From: Siccirubricoccus deserti
GTDB taxonomy: Bacteria > Pseudomonadota > Alphaproteobacteria > Acetobacterales > Acetobacteraceae
Length of the DNA: 64,000 nt
Assembly (NCBI RefSeq): GCF_014283215.1
Contig: NZ_JACOMF010000001.1
Span: 1 to 64,000, forward strand
Reading direction: 5' to 3'
Shown here: one piece after another, positions 35,238 to 43,645 of the stretch
Layout: every line of letters starts with the position of its first letter
Position numbering within the stretch: position 1 is the stretch's first letter
Notes under the pieces: generated by a model
The model's input: the letters and a program-made list of their open reading frames with translations, nothing else
The model's database searches: none
What the model was told of the DNA's origin: nothing
Position numbers and translations under genes: made by a program

Positions 35238-36368
35238 TCAGACCAGCCGCGCCGCGCCCCCGGCGCCGAGATGCGCCAGCGCTCCGCCGCAGAACACCGC
35301 GACCACCGCCGGCCCCGCAGGGTCCACCACCACCACATCGCCGCGCTGCCCCGGCGTCAGGCTGCCGCGATCCTCCAGCCCCGCCGCGGCGGCCGGATTG
35401 GCTGAGACCAGTGCCCAGGCCTCGGCCAGCGACATCCGGCCGCGCCTGGCCATGGCGAAGGGCGCCTCCAGCAGCGCCGGCCAGTGGTAGTCGGAGGCCA
35501 GCACGGTGACCAACCCCCGCTCCGCCAGCGGCGCGGCGCTGGCCCAGCCGAGGTGGCTGCCGCCCCGCACCACGTTCGGCGCGCCCATCACCACCGCATC
35601 CCCGGCGGCGCGCGCCGCCTCGGCCACCGCCTCGGCCATCGGGAATTCGCAGATCCGCGCGCCCAACCCGCGGAACAGCGCCCGGTCCGCCGGGGACGCA
35701 TCGTCATGGCTCAGCATCGGCAGGTCACGCGCGGCAGCGGCGGCGGCCAGCCGGGCGCGGGCTTCCGGCACCTCTGGCCGCCGCGCCGCGACATCCTCGG
35801 CCAGCGCGATGAAAGCCTCGGGGGCAAGCCCGGCGCGGCCGGCGTATTTCGCCACCTCCTTCGGATTGCCGAGCTTCTTCAGGATCGCCGGGGTGTGGTC
35901 GTTGAAGCCCACCAGATGCACCCGCCCGGCGGCGATATCGGCCAGCGCATCCGGCAACGCCGCCAGATTGTCGGCCTCGAAGCGCAGATGCACCCGCAGA
36001 TCGATCGCCGGGCGCGCCGCCTCCAGTGCCGCCATCAGCCCGCGCCAGGATTCCAGGCTGCGCAGCCCCGGCTCCCAGGACAGGGTGATGCCGAGATAGG
36101 CGGTGGTGATGCCGAGGCCGAGCAGCTGCGTCGCCGCATCGCGCAGCGCCAGCCGGGGCGCGAAGCCGATTCCGGGGCGCGGCTGCAGGCAGCGCTCATG
36201 CGCATCGCCATGGATGTCGACGAGGCCTGGCAATACCAGCAGGCCGCGCGCGTCGAAGCCCCGGCCGCCGACGCCATCCGGGGCGACCCGGCCCTCGGCC
36301 AGGCGCAGCGCCCCCACCTCCAGCCTGCCGTCCCGCAACACCTGTCCGCCGGTGATTGCCCAATCCAT
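35238..36368 (-). CDS. phnM: PhnM-type diphosphatase, second copy in the locus
   Basis: A 376-residue amidohydrolase-fold protein. PhnM removes pyrophosphate from ribose 1-methylphosphonate 5-triphosphate. Shared family blocks are LPMLSHDDAS, MGAPNVVRGGSHLGW and LASDYHWPALLEAPF. The metal motif reads DIHGDAHER (53-58) where the operon copy has HTDNLE, so it belongs to a different subgroup and may have another substrate. Its start lies one base past the phnF stop, so phnF and this gene form one unit transcribed away from phnG. The start at 36368 gives the usual N-terminus. Confidence 0.78.
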   Translation of the reverse strand: MDWAITGGQVLRDGRLEVGALRLAEGRVAPDGVGGRGFDARGLLVLPGLVDIHGDAHERCLQPRPGIGFAPRLALRDAATQLLGLGITTAYLGITLSWEPGLRSLESWRGLMAALEAARPAIDLRVHLRFEADNLAALPDALADIAAGRVHLVGFNDHTPAILKKLGNPKEVAKYAGRAGLAPEAFIALAEDVAARRPEVPEARARLAAAAAARDLPMLSHDDASPADRALFRGLGARICEFPMAEAVAEAARAAGDAVVMGAPNVVRGGSHLGWASAAPLAERGLVTVLASDYHWPALLEAPFAMARRGRMSLAEAWALVSANPAAAAGLEDRGSLTPGQRGDVVVVDPAGPAVVAVFCGGALAHLGAGGAARLV

Positions 36369-36369
36369 C

Positions 36370-37113
36370 TCAGCTCTCCACCACAAACTGCGTCCGTCCG
36401 GCGGCGTAGCGGCCGATGCTCGCCTCCACCGGCGTCCCGGCGGCATCGACATTGACGGCCTCGGTCACCAGCACCGGCCGCGTGCGCGCCTGCTCCAGCA
36501 GCGCGGCCTCCTCCGGTGTCGGCATGCGAGCGGTGATGCGGGTGACCAGGCGGCGATAATCCGGCACGCCGAGCTGCCCCAGCGCCCGGGTGATGGAGGC
36601 ATCCGCGGCGAGCAGCGCGACGATGCCGGGGAAGCGGGCGGCGGGGAAGTAATGCCCGCCGAGCACCATCGGGCGGCCATCCACCAGCCCGAGGCGCTCC
36701 GCCAGCACCACCGGCTGGCCGCGGCGCAGCTTCAGCAGCTCGGCGATGTGGCTCTCGGCGGGCATCTCCTCCAGCCGGATGATGCGGCCCTGCGGCTCGC
36801 GGTTCTGCCGGCGGATGGTCTCGGAGAAGCGGGTGCGGGGGCCGAGGGGATAGTCCAGCACATCCTCGGCGACGAAGCTGCCACGCCCCTGCTCCACCCG
36901 CACCAGCCCGCGGTTCTCCAGCTCCTCCATGGCGCGGCGGACGGTGTGGCGGTTGACCCTGAAGCGAGCCGTCAGCTCGGCCTCGGTCGGCAGCCGGGCG
37001 CCGGGGGCGAGGCCGCCGGCGGCGATCTCGGCTTCGAGGCTGCCGGCGATCTGGCGCCACAGCGCGACGCCCTGGCCGCGGGCAAGGGCGGAGTTGGCCG
37101 GCGGCATTGTCAT
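36370..37113 (-). CDS. phnF: GntR/HutC-family regulator of phosphonate genes
   Basis: A 247-residue regulator. The winged helix (about 18-85) reads GVALWRQIAGSLEAEIAAGG, LPTEAELTARFRVNRHTVRR and NRGLVRVEQGRGSFV. The UTRA effector domain (about 105-245) follows, with FSETIRRQNREPQGRII and MVLGGHYFPAARFPG. PhnF proteins repress C-P lyase or uptake genes. The start is ATG at 37113; a TTG at 37149 would add 12 residues. It is divergent from phnG with an 85-base gap containing the palindromic promoter, and its own start region carries a related sequence, so autoregulation is likely. Confidence 0.85.
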   Translation of the reverse strand: MTMPPANSALARGQGVALWRQIAGSLEAEIAAGGLAPGARLPTEAELTARFRVNRHTVRRAMEELENRGLVRVEQGRGSFVAEDVLDYPLGPRTRFSETIRRQNREPQGRIIRLEEMPAESHIAELLKLRRGQPVVLAERLGLVDGRPMVLGGHYFPAARFPGIVALLAADASITRALGQLGVPDYRRLVTRITARMPTPEEAALLEQARTRPVLVTEAVNVDAAGTPVEASIGRYAAGRTQFVVES

Positions 37114-37168
37114 GGAGATGTCAACCTCGGCCCTGCTCTGGCGTGGCAATAGGCTGGGGATACCCTGC

Positions 37169-37198
37169 TGGACATGCAGATGTCTAGACCTCTATAAG
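37169..37198 (+). promoter_or_regulatory. phnG promoter with internal palindromic operator
   Basis: TGGACA (37169-37174) and TATAAG (37193-37198) are 18 bases apart; each matches sigma-70 consensus at five of six positions. Between them lies AGATGTCTAGACCTCT (37178-37193), a palindrome mismatched at one symmetric pair, centred on GTCTAGAC. A related sequence, AGATGTCAACCTC, occurs at 37116-37128 beside the phnF start. PhnF is the obvious candidate to bind both. The phnG start is so close that the mRNA may be leaderless. Confidence 0.55.
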
Positions 37199-37681
37199 AT
37201 GGCCACCATGCCCCAGACCGCTGCCGCAGACGAACCGCCCGAGGCTCTCGCCGCCCGTCGCCGCTGGATGGCCGTATTGGCGCGCGCCGACGCCGCCGCC
37301 ATCGCCACCCGGCTGGAACACGCCCCGCCGCTGCCGCCGGCCACAAGGCTGCGCGGCCCGGAGATCGGGCTGGTGATGGCGCGCGGCCGCCAGGGCGGCG
37401 ATGGCGCCCCCTTCAACCTCGGCGAGGTCACCGTCACCCGCTGCAGCGTCAGCCTGCCGGATGGCCGGATCGGCCATGCCTATGTCGCCGGCCGCGACCT
37501 GCGGCAGGCCGAGCTGGCGGCGGTGCTGGATGCCGCCCTGCAGGACCCGGCCGCGCGGCCGGCGCTGCTGGAAGCGGTGATCGAGCCGCTGGCCGCGGCC
37601 CAGGCGGCCGAGGCCGCGGCGGTGGCGGCCCGGGCGGCGGCGACCCGGGTTCAGTTCTTCACCATGCAGACGATGCGGTGA
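37199..37681 (+). CDS. phnG: C-P lyase core subunit PhnG
   Basis: Up to 160 residues. RRRWMAVLARADAAAIATRL, MARGRQGGDGAPFNLGEVTV and DGRIGHAYVAGRDLRQAELAA are PhnG blocks. PhnG, H, I and J form the core complex that converts alkylphosphonate into ribose phosphonate and cleaves the C-P bond. An in-frame ATG at 37208 fits better with a transcription start near 37205 and would give a 157-residue leaderless product. The C-terminus is an Ala-rich helix. The stop overlaps the phnH start region. Confidence 0.9.
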   Translation: MATMPQTAAADEPPEALAARRRWMAVLARADAAAIATRLEHAPPLPPATRLRGPEIGLVMARGRQGGDGAPFNLGEVTVTRCSVSLPDGRIGHAYVAGRDLRQAELAAVLDAALQDPAARPALLEAVIEPLAAAQAAEAAAVAARAAATRVQFFTMQTMR

Positions 37682-37683
37682 CC

Positions 37684-38277
37684 ATGCCGACAACCGATAC
37701 CCCCCTGGGCCTCACCCCCGGCTTCGCCGACCCGGTCCTTGGCGCCCAGGGCTGCTTCCGCGCCCTGCTGGACGCCATGGCCGGCCCCGGCCGGCCGCAG
37801 CGCATCGCCGGCCTGGCCCTGCCGCCGCCGCCGCTCAGCGCCGCCTCGGCCGCCGCGCTGCTGACCCTGGCCGATGCCGATACCCCGGTCTGGACCGATG
37901 CCGGCGCCGTGGCTGAGGCCTGGCTGCGCTTCCATGCCGGCTGCCCGCTGGTGGCGGACCCGGCCGAGGCCGTCTTCCTTCTCGTCACCGGCACGCCTCC
38001 GCGTCTCGCCACCCTGGCCCAGGGCAGCGAGGAGGAGCCGCACCGCTCCGCCACGCTGCTGGTGCAGGTCGCCGGCCTGCAGGAGGGGTTCGGCTGGCAC
38101 CTGACCGGACCCGGGATCGAGCATGCGCACCGGCTGCGGGTCGAGGGCCTGCAGGCCGACTTCACCACCCAATGGGCGGCCAACCGCGCCGGCTTCCCGC
38201 GCGGCGTGGATGTCGTGCTCTGCGCCGGCGAATGGCTGGCGGCGCTGCCGCGCACCACCCGCATCGAGGAGGGCTGA
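37684..38277 (+). CDS. phnH: C-P lyase core subunit PhnH
   Basis: A 197-residue protein. FRALLDAMAGPGRPQRIAG near the N-terminus and GPGIEHAHRLRVEGL are the PhnH fingerprints. It is a PLP-fold relative without catalytic Lys that binds PhnG/I in the core complex. A GTG at 37678 overlapping the phnG stop (GTGA) is an alternative start; the ATG at 37684 is used here. It ends at 38277, immediately before the phnI ATG. Confidence 0.9.
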   Translation: MPTTDTPLGLTPGFADPVLGAQGCFRALLDAMAGPGRPQRIAGLALPPPPLSAASAAALLTLADADTPVWTDAGAVAEAWLRFHAGCPLVADPAEAVFLLVTGTPPRLATLAQGSEEEPHRSATLLVQVAGLQEGFGWHLTGPGIEHAHRLRVEGLQADFTTQWAANRAGFPRGVDVVLCAGEWLAALPRTTRIEEG

Positions 38278-39405
38278 ATGGCCTATGTTGCAGTGAAGGG
38301 CGGCGAGCGGGCGATCGACGCCGCCCATGCCTGGCTGGCCGAAACCCGTCGCGGCGACGCCGCGGTACCGGAGCTGAGCCTGGCGCAGATCGAGCAGCAG
38401 ATGGGCCTCGCGGTCGATCGGGTGATGGCGGAGGGCGCCTGCTATGACCGAGGGCTGGCGGCGCTGGCCATCAAGCAGGCGCGCGGCGACCTGATCGAGG
38501 CGGCCTTCCTGCTGCGCGCCTATCGCACCACCCTGCCCCGCTTCGGCGCCAGCCTGCCGATCGATAGCGGCGCCATGCGCATCCGCCGCCGGATCAGCGC
38601 TACCTACAAGGATCTGCCAGGCGGGCAGGTGCTGGGCCCCACCTTCGACTACACCCATCGGCTGCTGGATTTTGCGCTGGCCGGAGATCGTCCCGTTTCG
38701 CAGGAACCGGGGCGTGAATCGCCGCGCCCTGCCAGCCTCGCCGGAAGCCAGCCGGCGCCCGCCCCGGCCGGGATCGCGGCCGGCCTGCCCCGCGTCACCG
38801 GAATATTGGCGCAGGAAGGACTGATGGCGCCCGAGGCGCCGGGCGAGGCGGAACCGCCCGACCTGACCCGCGAGCCCCTCGCCTTCCCCGCCGGCCGGCC
38901 ATTGCGGCTGCAGGCGCTGGCGCGCGGCGACGAGGGCTTCCTGCTGGCGATGGGCTATTCCACGCAGCGCGGCTACGGCAACGCCCACCCCTTCGTCGGG
39001 GAGATCCGCATGGGCGAAGTGGCGGTGGAGATCCTGCCGCCGGAGCTCGGCTTCGCCGTCGAGATCGGCGAGATCACCGTCACGGAATGCCAGATGGTGA
39101 ACCAATTCGCCGGCTCGAAGACCGAGCCGCCGCAGTTCACCCGCGGCTACGGCCTCGTCTTCGGCCATGGCGAGCGGAAGGCGATGGCGATGTCGCTGGT
39201 CGACCGCGCGCTGCGGGCGGATGAGCTGGGCGAGGAGGCGACGGCGCCGGCGCAATGCCAGGAGTTCGTGCTCTACCACTGCGACAACGTCGAGGCGACG
39301 GGCTTCGTCGAGCACCTCAAGCTGCCGCATTACGTCGATTTCCAGAGCGAGTTGGAGAAGGTGCGGGAGATGCGCGCGACCGTCCTGCGGGAGGCGGCGG
39401 AATGA
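38278..39405 (+). CDS. phnI: C-P lyase core subunit PhnI
   Basis: A 375-residue nucleosidase subunit that, with G and H, displaces adenine from ATP with phosphonate. MAYVAVKGGERAIDAAHAWL and LSLAQIEQQMGLAVDRVMAE open the chain. RRISATYKDLPGGQVLGPTF and LLAMGYSTQRGYGNAHPFVG are conserved, as is a QEFVLYHCDNVEATGFVEHL block near the end. The ATG directly follows the phnH stop, and its own stop overlaps phnJ by four bases. Confidence 0.93.
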   Translation: MAYVAVKGGERAIDAAHAWLAETRRGDAAVPELSLAQIEQQMGLAVDRVMAEGACYDRGLAALAIKQARGDLIEAAFLLRAYRTTLPRFGASLPIDSGAMRIRRRISATYKDLPGGQVLGPTFDYTHRLLDFALAGDRPVSQEPGRESPRPASLAGSQPAPAPAGIAAGLPRVTGILAQEGLMAPEAPGEAEPPDLTREPLAFPAGRPLRLQALARGDEGFLLAMGYSTQRGYGNAHPFVGEIRMGEVAVEILPPELGFAVEIGEITVTECQMVNQFAGSKTEPPQFTRGYGLVFGHGERKAMAMSLVDRALRADELGEEATAPAQCQEFVLYHCDNVEATGFVEHLKLPHYVDFQSELEKVREMRATVLREAAE

Positions 39406-40259
39406 GCGCCGAGGCCGGCTATAATTTCGGCTACCTGGACGAGAACACCAAGCGGATGATCCGCCGGGCACTGCTGAAGGCGGTCGCCGTGCCGGGGCAT
39501 CAGGTGCCCTTCGGCAGCCGCGAGATGCCGCTGCCCTATGGCTGGGGCACCGGCGGCATCCAGGTGACGGCCAGCGTCATCGGCCCGGACGACACGCTGA
39601 AGGTGATCGACCAGGGCGCCGACGACACCACCAACGCCGTCTCCATCCGCCGCTTCTTCGCCCGCGTCGCCGGCGTCGCCACCACCGAGCGCACCGGGGA
39701 GGCAACCGTCATCCAGACCCGCCACCGCATCCCGGAGACCCCGCTGCGCGAGGGCCAGATCCTCGTCTACCAGGTGCCGATGCCGGAGCCGCTGTTCCGG
39801 CTGGAGCCGCGCGTCGCCGAGACGAAACGCATGCACGCGCTGGCCGATTACGGGCTGATGCATGTGAAGCTCTATGAAGATATCGCCCGGCACGGCCATG
39901 TCGCGATCAGCTACAATTACCCGGTGATGGTGGCGGATCGCTACCTGATGTCGCCCTCGCCCATCCCGGCCTTCGACAACCCGAAGCTGCACCGCATGCC
40001 GGCGCTGCAGCTCTTCGGCGCCGGGCGGGAGAAGCGGATCTATGCCGTGCCGCCCTACACCGATGTGCGCTCCCTCGATTTCGAGGATCACCCCTTCAGG
40101 CCGGTGCGCGCCGATGCGCCCTGCGCCCTCTGCGGCTCGCGTGAGAGCTACCTCGATGAGGTGGTCACCGATGACCGGGGCGGGCGGATGTTCGTCTGCT
40201 CCGACACGGATTACTGCAACACCCGGCAGGCCGCCGCCACGCAGGAGGCCGCGGAATGA
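39402..40259 (+). CDS. phnJ: Carbon-phosphorus lyase PhnJ
   Basis: The radical-SAM-type enzyme that breaks the C-P bond of ribose 1-phosphonate 5-phosphate, releasing the alkane. It has 285 residues. Cys241, Cys244, Cys266 and Cys272 form C-x2-C-x21-C-x5-C with the same spacing known from the E. coli enzyme: three bind the 4Fe-4S cluster and Cys272 is the radical-forming residue. NFGYLDENTKRMIRRALLKA and PYGWGTGGIQVT are further signatures. Start and stop each overlap the neighbours by four bases. Confidence 0.96.
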   Translation: MSAEAGYNFGYLDENTKRMIRRALLKAVAVPGHQVPFGSREMPLPYGWGTGGIQVTASVIGPDDTLKVIDQGADDTTNAVSIRRFFARVAGVATTERTGEATVIQTRHRIPETPLREGQILVYQVPMPEPLFRLEPRVAETKRMHALADYGLMHVKLYEDIARHGHVAISYNYPVMVADRYLMSPSPIPAFDNPKLHRMPALQLFGAGREKRIYAVPPYTDVRSLDFEDHPFRPVRADAPCALCGSRESYLDEVVTDDRGGRMFVCSDTDYCNTRQAAATQEAAE

Positions 40260-41032
40260 GCGACGCGCCATTGCTTGAAGCAAGGGGCCTCTCCCTGCGC
40301 TACGGCCCGATCGCCGCCCTCGACGAGGTCGGCATCGAGATCCATCCCGGCGAGGTCGTCGCCATCGTCGGCGAGAGCGGCTCCGGCAAGACCACGCTGC
40401 TGCGCGTGCTCTCCGGCCTGCTGCGGCCGGAGGCCGGCAGCGTGACCTACCGCGACCCCGAGGGCACCCCCCACGCCGTGCACAGCATGGGCGAGGCGGC
40501 GCTGCGCCGGCTGCATCGCAGCGACTGGGGCTTTGTCCACCAGAACCCGCGCGACGGGCTGCGCATGGGCGTCTCCGCCGGCGGCAACATCGGCGAGCGG
40601 CTGATGGCCACTGGCGCGCGCCACTATGGCGGGCTCCGCGCCGCCGCCACCGAATGGCTGCAGCGGGTGGAGATCGACCCTTCGCGGATCGACACGCTGC
40701 CGGGCAAGTTCTCCGGCGGCATGCAGCAGCGGCTGCAGATCGCCCGCACCCTGGTGACCCACCCCAGGCTGGTCTTCATGGACGAGCCGACCGGCGGCCT
40801 GGACGTCTCGGTGCAGGCAAGGCTGCTCGACCTGCTGCGGACCCTGGTGGCCGAGCTTGGCCTGGCGGTGCTGCTGGTGACGCATGACATCGCCGCGGCG
40901 CGGCTGCTGGCGCATCGCCTGCTGGTGATGCGGCATGGCAAGGTGGTGGAACAGGGGCTGACCGATCGGGTATTGGATGATCCGCAGCATGAATACACCC
41001 AGCTTCTTGTCGCCTCGGTTCTGGCAGCATGA
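40256..41032 (+). CDS. phnK: C-P lyase complex ATP-binding subunit PhnK
   Basis: A 258-residue ABC-type ATPase that docks on the PhnGHIJ core. Walker A GESGSGKTT, signature FSGGMQQRLQIARTL, Walker B LVFMDEPTGGLDVSV and switch VTHDIA are intact. SLRYGPIAALDEVGIEIHPG opens the domain. The sequence resembles oligopeptide ATPases, as PhnK does generally. Overlaps of four bases occur at both ends. Confidence 0.92.
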   Translation: MSDAPLLEARGLSLRYGPIAALDEVGIEIHPGEVVAIVGESGSGKTTLLRVLSGLLRPEAGSVTYRDPEGTPHAVHSMGEAALRRLHRSDWGFVHQNPRDGLRMGVSAGGNIGERLMATGARHYGGLRAAATEWLQRVEIDPSRIDTLPGKFSGGMQQRLQIARTLVTHPRLVFMDEPTGGLDVSVQARLLDLLRTLVAELGLAVLLVTHDIAAARLLAHRLLVMRHGKVVEQGLTDRVLDDPQHEYTQLLVASVLAA

Positions 41033-41817
41033 TGGCTGAAGCGACGAACGATCCGATCCAGACCTCCGTGCCATGCGGCGCTCCGGTCATCGGATCGCCG
41101 GCCATCCGCACGGAAGGCCTCGGCAAGACCTTCACCCTGCATTTGCAGAACGCCGCCCGCATTCCGGTGCTGCGCGGCGTCGAGCTCAGCGTCCATCCGG
41201 GCGAATGCGTGGCCCTCGCCGGCCCCTCCGGCGCCGGGAAATCGACGCTGATGCGCTGCCTCTACGGCAACTACGCCGCCGGCGAGGGCCGCATCCTGCT
41301 GCGCCACCAGGGTGCCGAGATCGACCTCGCCACCGCCGACCCAAGGCTGGTGCGGGCGGTGCGGCGCGACACGCTGGGGTATGTCAGCCAGTTCCTCCGG
41401 GTGATCCCGCGCGTCCCGACCCTCGACATCGTCGCCGAGCCGCTGCTCGCCCGCGGCACCCCGCGCGAGGAGGCCCGGGCCCGCGCCTCCACGCTGCTTG
41501 CGCGGCTCAACCTGCCGACGGCGCTGCATGCGCTGCCGCCCGCCACCTTCTCCGGCGGCGAGCAGCAGCGGGTGAACCTGGCGCGCGGCTTCGCGCCGCA
41601 TTACCCGGTGCTGTTGCTGGACGAACCCACCGCCAGCCTCGACGCTGGCAACCGCGAGGTGGTCGTCGCCCTGATCGAGGAGGCGAAGCGCGCCGGCGCC
41701 GCCATCATCGGCATCTTCCATGACACCGAGGTCCGCGACCGCGTCGCTGACCGGCTGTTCGAGGTACTCCCCTTGCCAGACGACGCACCGATGAACCCGG
41801 CCAAGGACGCAGCATGA
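41029..41817 (+). CDS. phnL: C-P lyase complex ATP-binding subunit PhnL
   Basis: A 262-residue ABC-type ATPase. Walker A GPSGAGKST, signature FSGGEQQRVNLARGF, Walker B VLLLDEPTASLD and switch FHDTEV are present. LGKTFTLHLQNAARIPVLRG and MRCLYGNYAAGEGRILL are PhnL-specific. Two adjacent ATG codons (41029 and 41032) could serve as start. It binds PhnK in the full complex. Confidence 0.92.
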   Translation: MMAEATNDPIQTSVPCGAPVIGSPAIRTEGLGKTFTLHLQNAARIPVLRGVELSVHPGECVALAGPSGAGKSTLMRCLYGNYAAGEGRILLRHQGAEIDLATADPRLVRAVRRDTLGYVSQFLRVIPRVPTLDIVAEPLLARGTPREEARARASTLLARLNLPTALHALPPATFSGGEQQRVNLARGFAPHYPVLLLDEPTASLDAGNREVVVALIEEAKRAGAAIIGIFHDTEVRDRVADRLFEVLPLPDDAPMNPAKDAA

Positions 41818-42953
41818 CCGAGACGATCCTGACCAACGCCCAGCTCGTCCTGCCCGATGCGATGCTGCCCGGCACCCTGGTACTGCGCGGCGGCGTGATC
41901 GCCGAGGTGCAGCCGGGCCGCAGCCATGCCGCCGGCGCCATCGACCTCGGCGGCGACCACCTGATCCCCGGCATCGTCGACGTCCATACCGACAATCTCG
42001 AACGCCAGGTGCTGCCGCGCAGCAATGCCCGCTGGCCCAGCCGCTCGGCGATGCTGGCACATGACGCGCAATGCGCCTCGGCCGGCGTCACCACGGTGCT
42101 GGACGCGCTCTGCCTCGGCGACCTCGGCTTCGATGTCGGCCGCGGCCAGACCTTCATCGACGGGGTCCGCGACCTCGACGCGCTGGCCGACACCGGGCTG
42201 CTGAAATCCGAGCATTTCCTGCACCTGCGCTGCGAACTGCCGGCAGCCGACATGCCGGAGGCGCTGGAGCGCGTGGCCGACCATCCGCGGGTGGTGATGG
42301 CCAGCCTGATGGACCACTCGCCCGGCGTCGGCCAGTACCGCGACCTCGACCGCTACCGGGCGATGCGCCAACGCCAGATGCAGCTTTCGGCCGAGGCGGT
42401 GGAGGCGCGGATCGAGGCGCTGCTCGCCCAGCGCGCCCGGCTGCGCGAGACCCAGCGTCGCTGGCTGCTGGACCGGCTGGCGCATCGCGACCTGCCGCTC
42501 GCCTCGCATGACGACGACGATGTCGAGGAGGTGGCCCGCAACGCCGCCGACGGCATCCGCATCAGCGAGTTCCCGGTGACGATGGAAGCCGCCGTCGCCG
42601 CCCGGCGGATCGGCGTCGAGGTGATCGCCGGGGCGCCGAACATCGTCCGCGGCGGCAGCCATTCCGGCAATGTCAACGCCGCCGAGATGGTGCGCGAGGG
42701 CGTGGTCGATGCGCTGGCCAGCGACTATGTCCCCGCCGCCCTGGTCGAGGCCGCATGGCGCTGCGCCGCCGAGACCGGCATCTCCCTGCCGGCCGCCGTC
42801 GCCATGGTCACCGCGGCGCCGGCGCGGATGGCACGGCTCGCCGACCGCGGCCGAATCGCCGCCGGGCTGCGGGCCGATCTGGCGCAGGTCCGGGCGCAGG
42901 ACGGCATGGTGTCGGTCCGGCGGGTCTGGCGGGCCGGCGAGCGGGTGGCGTGA
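41814..42953 (+). CDS. phnM: Ribose 1-methylphosphonate 5-triphosphate diphosphatase PhnM
   Basis: A 379-residue amidohydrolase that removes pyrophosphate before C-P cleavage. The canonical metal motif GIVDVHTDNLERQVLPR (HTDNLE at 58-63), MASLMDHSPGVGQYRDLDRY, LASHDDDDVEEV and GAPNIVRGGSHSGN are all present. This is the regular operon copy; the second, divergent copy lies at 35238-36368. The start overlaps phnL, and the stop overlaps the next gene (GTGA). Confidence 0.93.
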   Translation: MTETILTNAQLVLPDAMLPGTLVLRGGVIAEVQPGRSHAAGAIDLGGDHLIPGIVDVHTDNLERQVLPRSNARWPSRSAMLAHDAQCASAGVTTVLDALCLGDLGFDVGRGQTFIDGVRDLDALADTGLLKSEHFLHLRCELPAADMPEALERVADHPRVVMASLMDHSPGVGQYRDLDRYRAMRQRQMQLSAEAVEARIEALLAQRARLRETQRRWLLDRLAHRDLPLASHDDDDVEEVARNAADGIRISEFPVTMEAAVAARRIGVEVIAGAPNIVRGGSHSGNVNAAEMVREGVVDALASDYVPAALVEAAWRCAAETGISLPAAVAMVTAAPARMARLADRGRIAAGLRADLAQVRAQDGMVSVRRVWRAGERVA

Positions 42954-43645
42954 TCGGCGCCCCCTCACCCGCGGCACGGCTGGCGCTCTACTGGGCGCCG
43001 GAGCTGGACGACCCACTGCACCGCCTCGGCTCCACCTGGCTGGGGCGGGATGCCGAGACCGGCAGCGCCCTGCCGCAGCCGGCGCTGCCGGGGCTCGACC
43101 TGGCGGCGCTGACCGCCGATCCGCGCGGCTACGGGCTGCACGCCACCTTGAAGCCACCCTTCCGCCTGGCCAGGAGCTGGGGCGAGGCGATCGGCGTGGC
43201 CGAGGCGCTGGCCGCCCGCACCGCGCCCTTCGACCTGCCGCCGCTGGCGGTGCAGGACCTTGGCGGCTTCCTGGCGCTGCGCGAGACCGCGCCCTGCCCC
43301 GCCCTGCACGCCTTCGCCGCAGAGTGCGTCGAGGCGCTCGACCCCTGCCGCGCCCCGCCCGGCGAGGCGGAGCTGGCCCGCCGCCGCAGATCGGGGCTGA
43401 ACCCCGCCCAGGCGGCGCTGCTGGAGCGTTGGGGCTACCCATACGTGTTCAGCGAATGGCACTTCCATGTCACCCTCACCCGGCGGCTGAGCCCGGAGGA
43501 GAAGGCGGTGGTGCTGCCGGCGGTGACGGATTTTCTCGGTGAGGCGCCGGGACGGCCGCGGCAGGTGCGGGAGCTGTGCCTCTTCACCCAATCTGGCCCC
43601 GGCGCGCCCTTCCTGGTCGCGCAGCGGCTGCCGTTGCGCGGCTGA
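42950..43645 (+). CDS. DUF1045 phosphonate-locus 2H phosphoesterase-like protein
   Basis: A 231-residue protein of the DUF1045 family often found in phn operons and thought to be a 2H (LigT-like) phosphoesterase. The two catalytic H-x-T motifs are His64-Ala-Thr66 in GLHATLKPPF and His173-Val-Thr175 in FHVTLT. In other bacteria a PhnP-type enzyme opens the cyclic ribose phosphate released by PhnJ. No phnP is visible here, so this protein could take that role; that is inference. The start is GTG at 42950, overlapping phnM by four bases. Confidence 0.82.
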   Translation: MIGAPSPAARLALYWAPELDDPLHRLGSTWLGRDAETGSALPQPALPGLDLAALTADPRGYGLHATLKPPFRLARSWGEAIGVAEALAARTAPFDLPPLAVQDLGGFLALRETAPCPALHAFAAECVEALDPCRAPPGEAELARRRRSGLNPAQAALLERWGYPYVFSEWHFHVTLTRRLSPEEKAVVLPAVTDFLGEAPGRPRQVRELCLFTQSGPGAPFLVAQRLPLRG

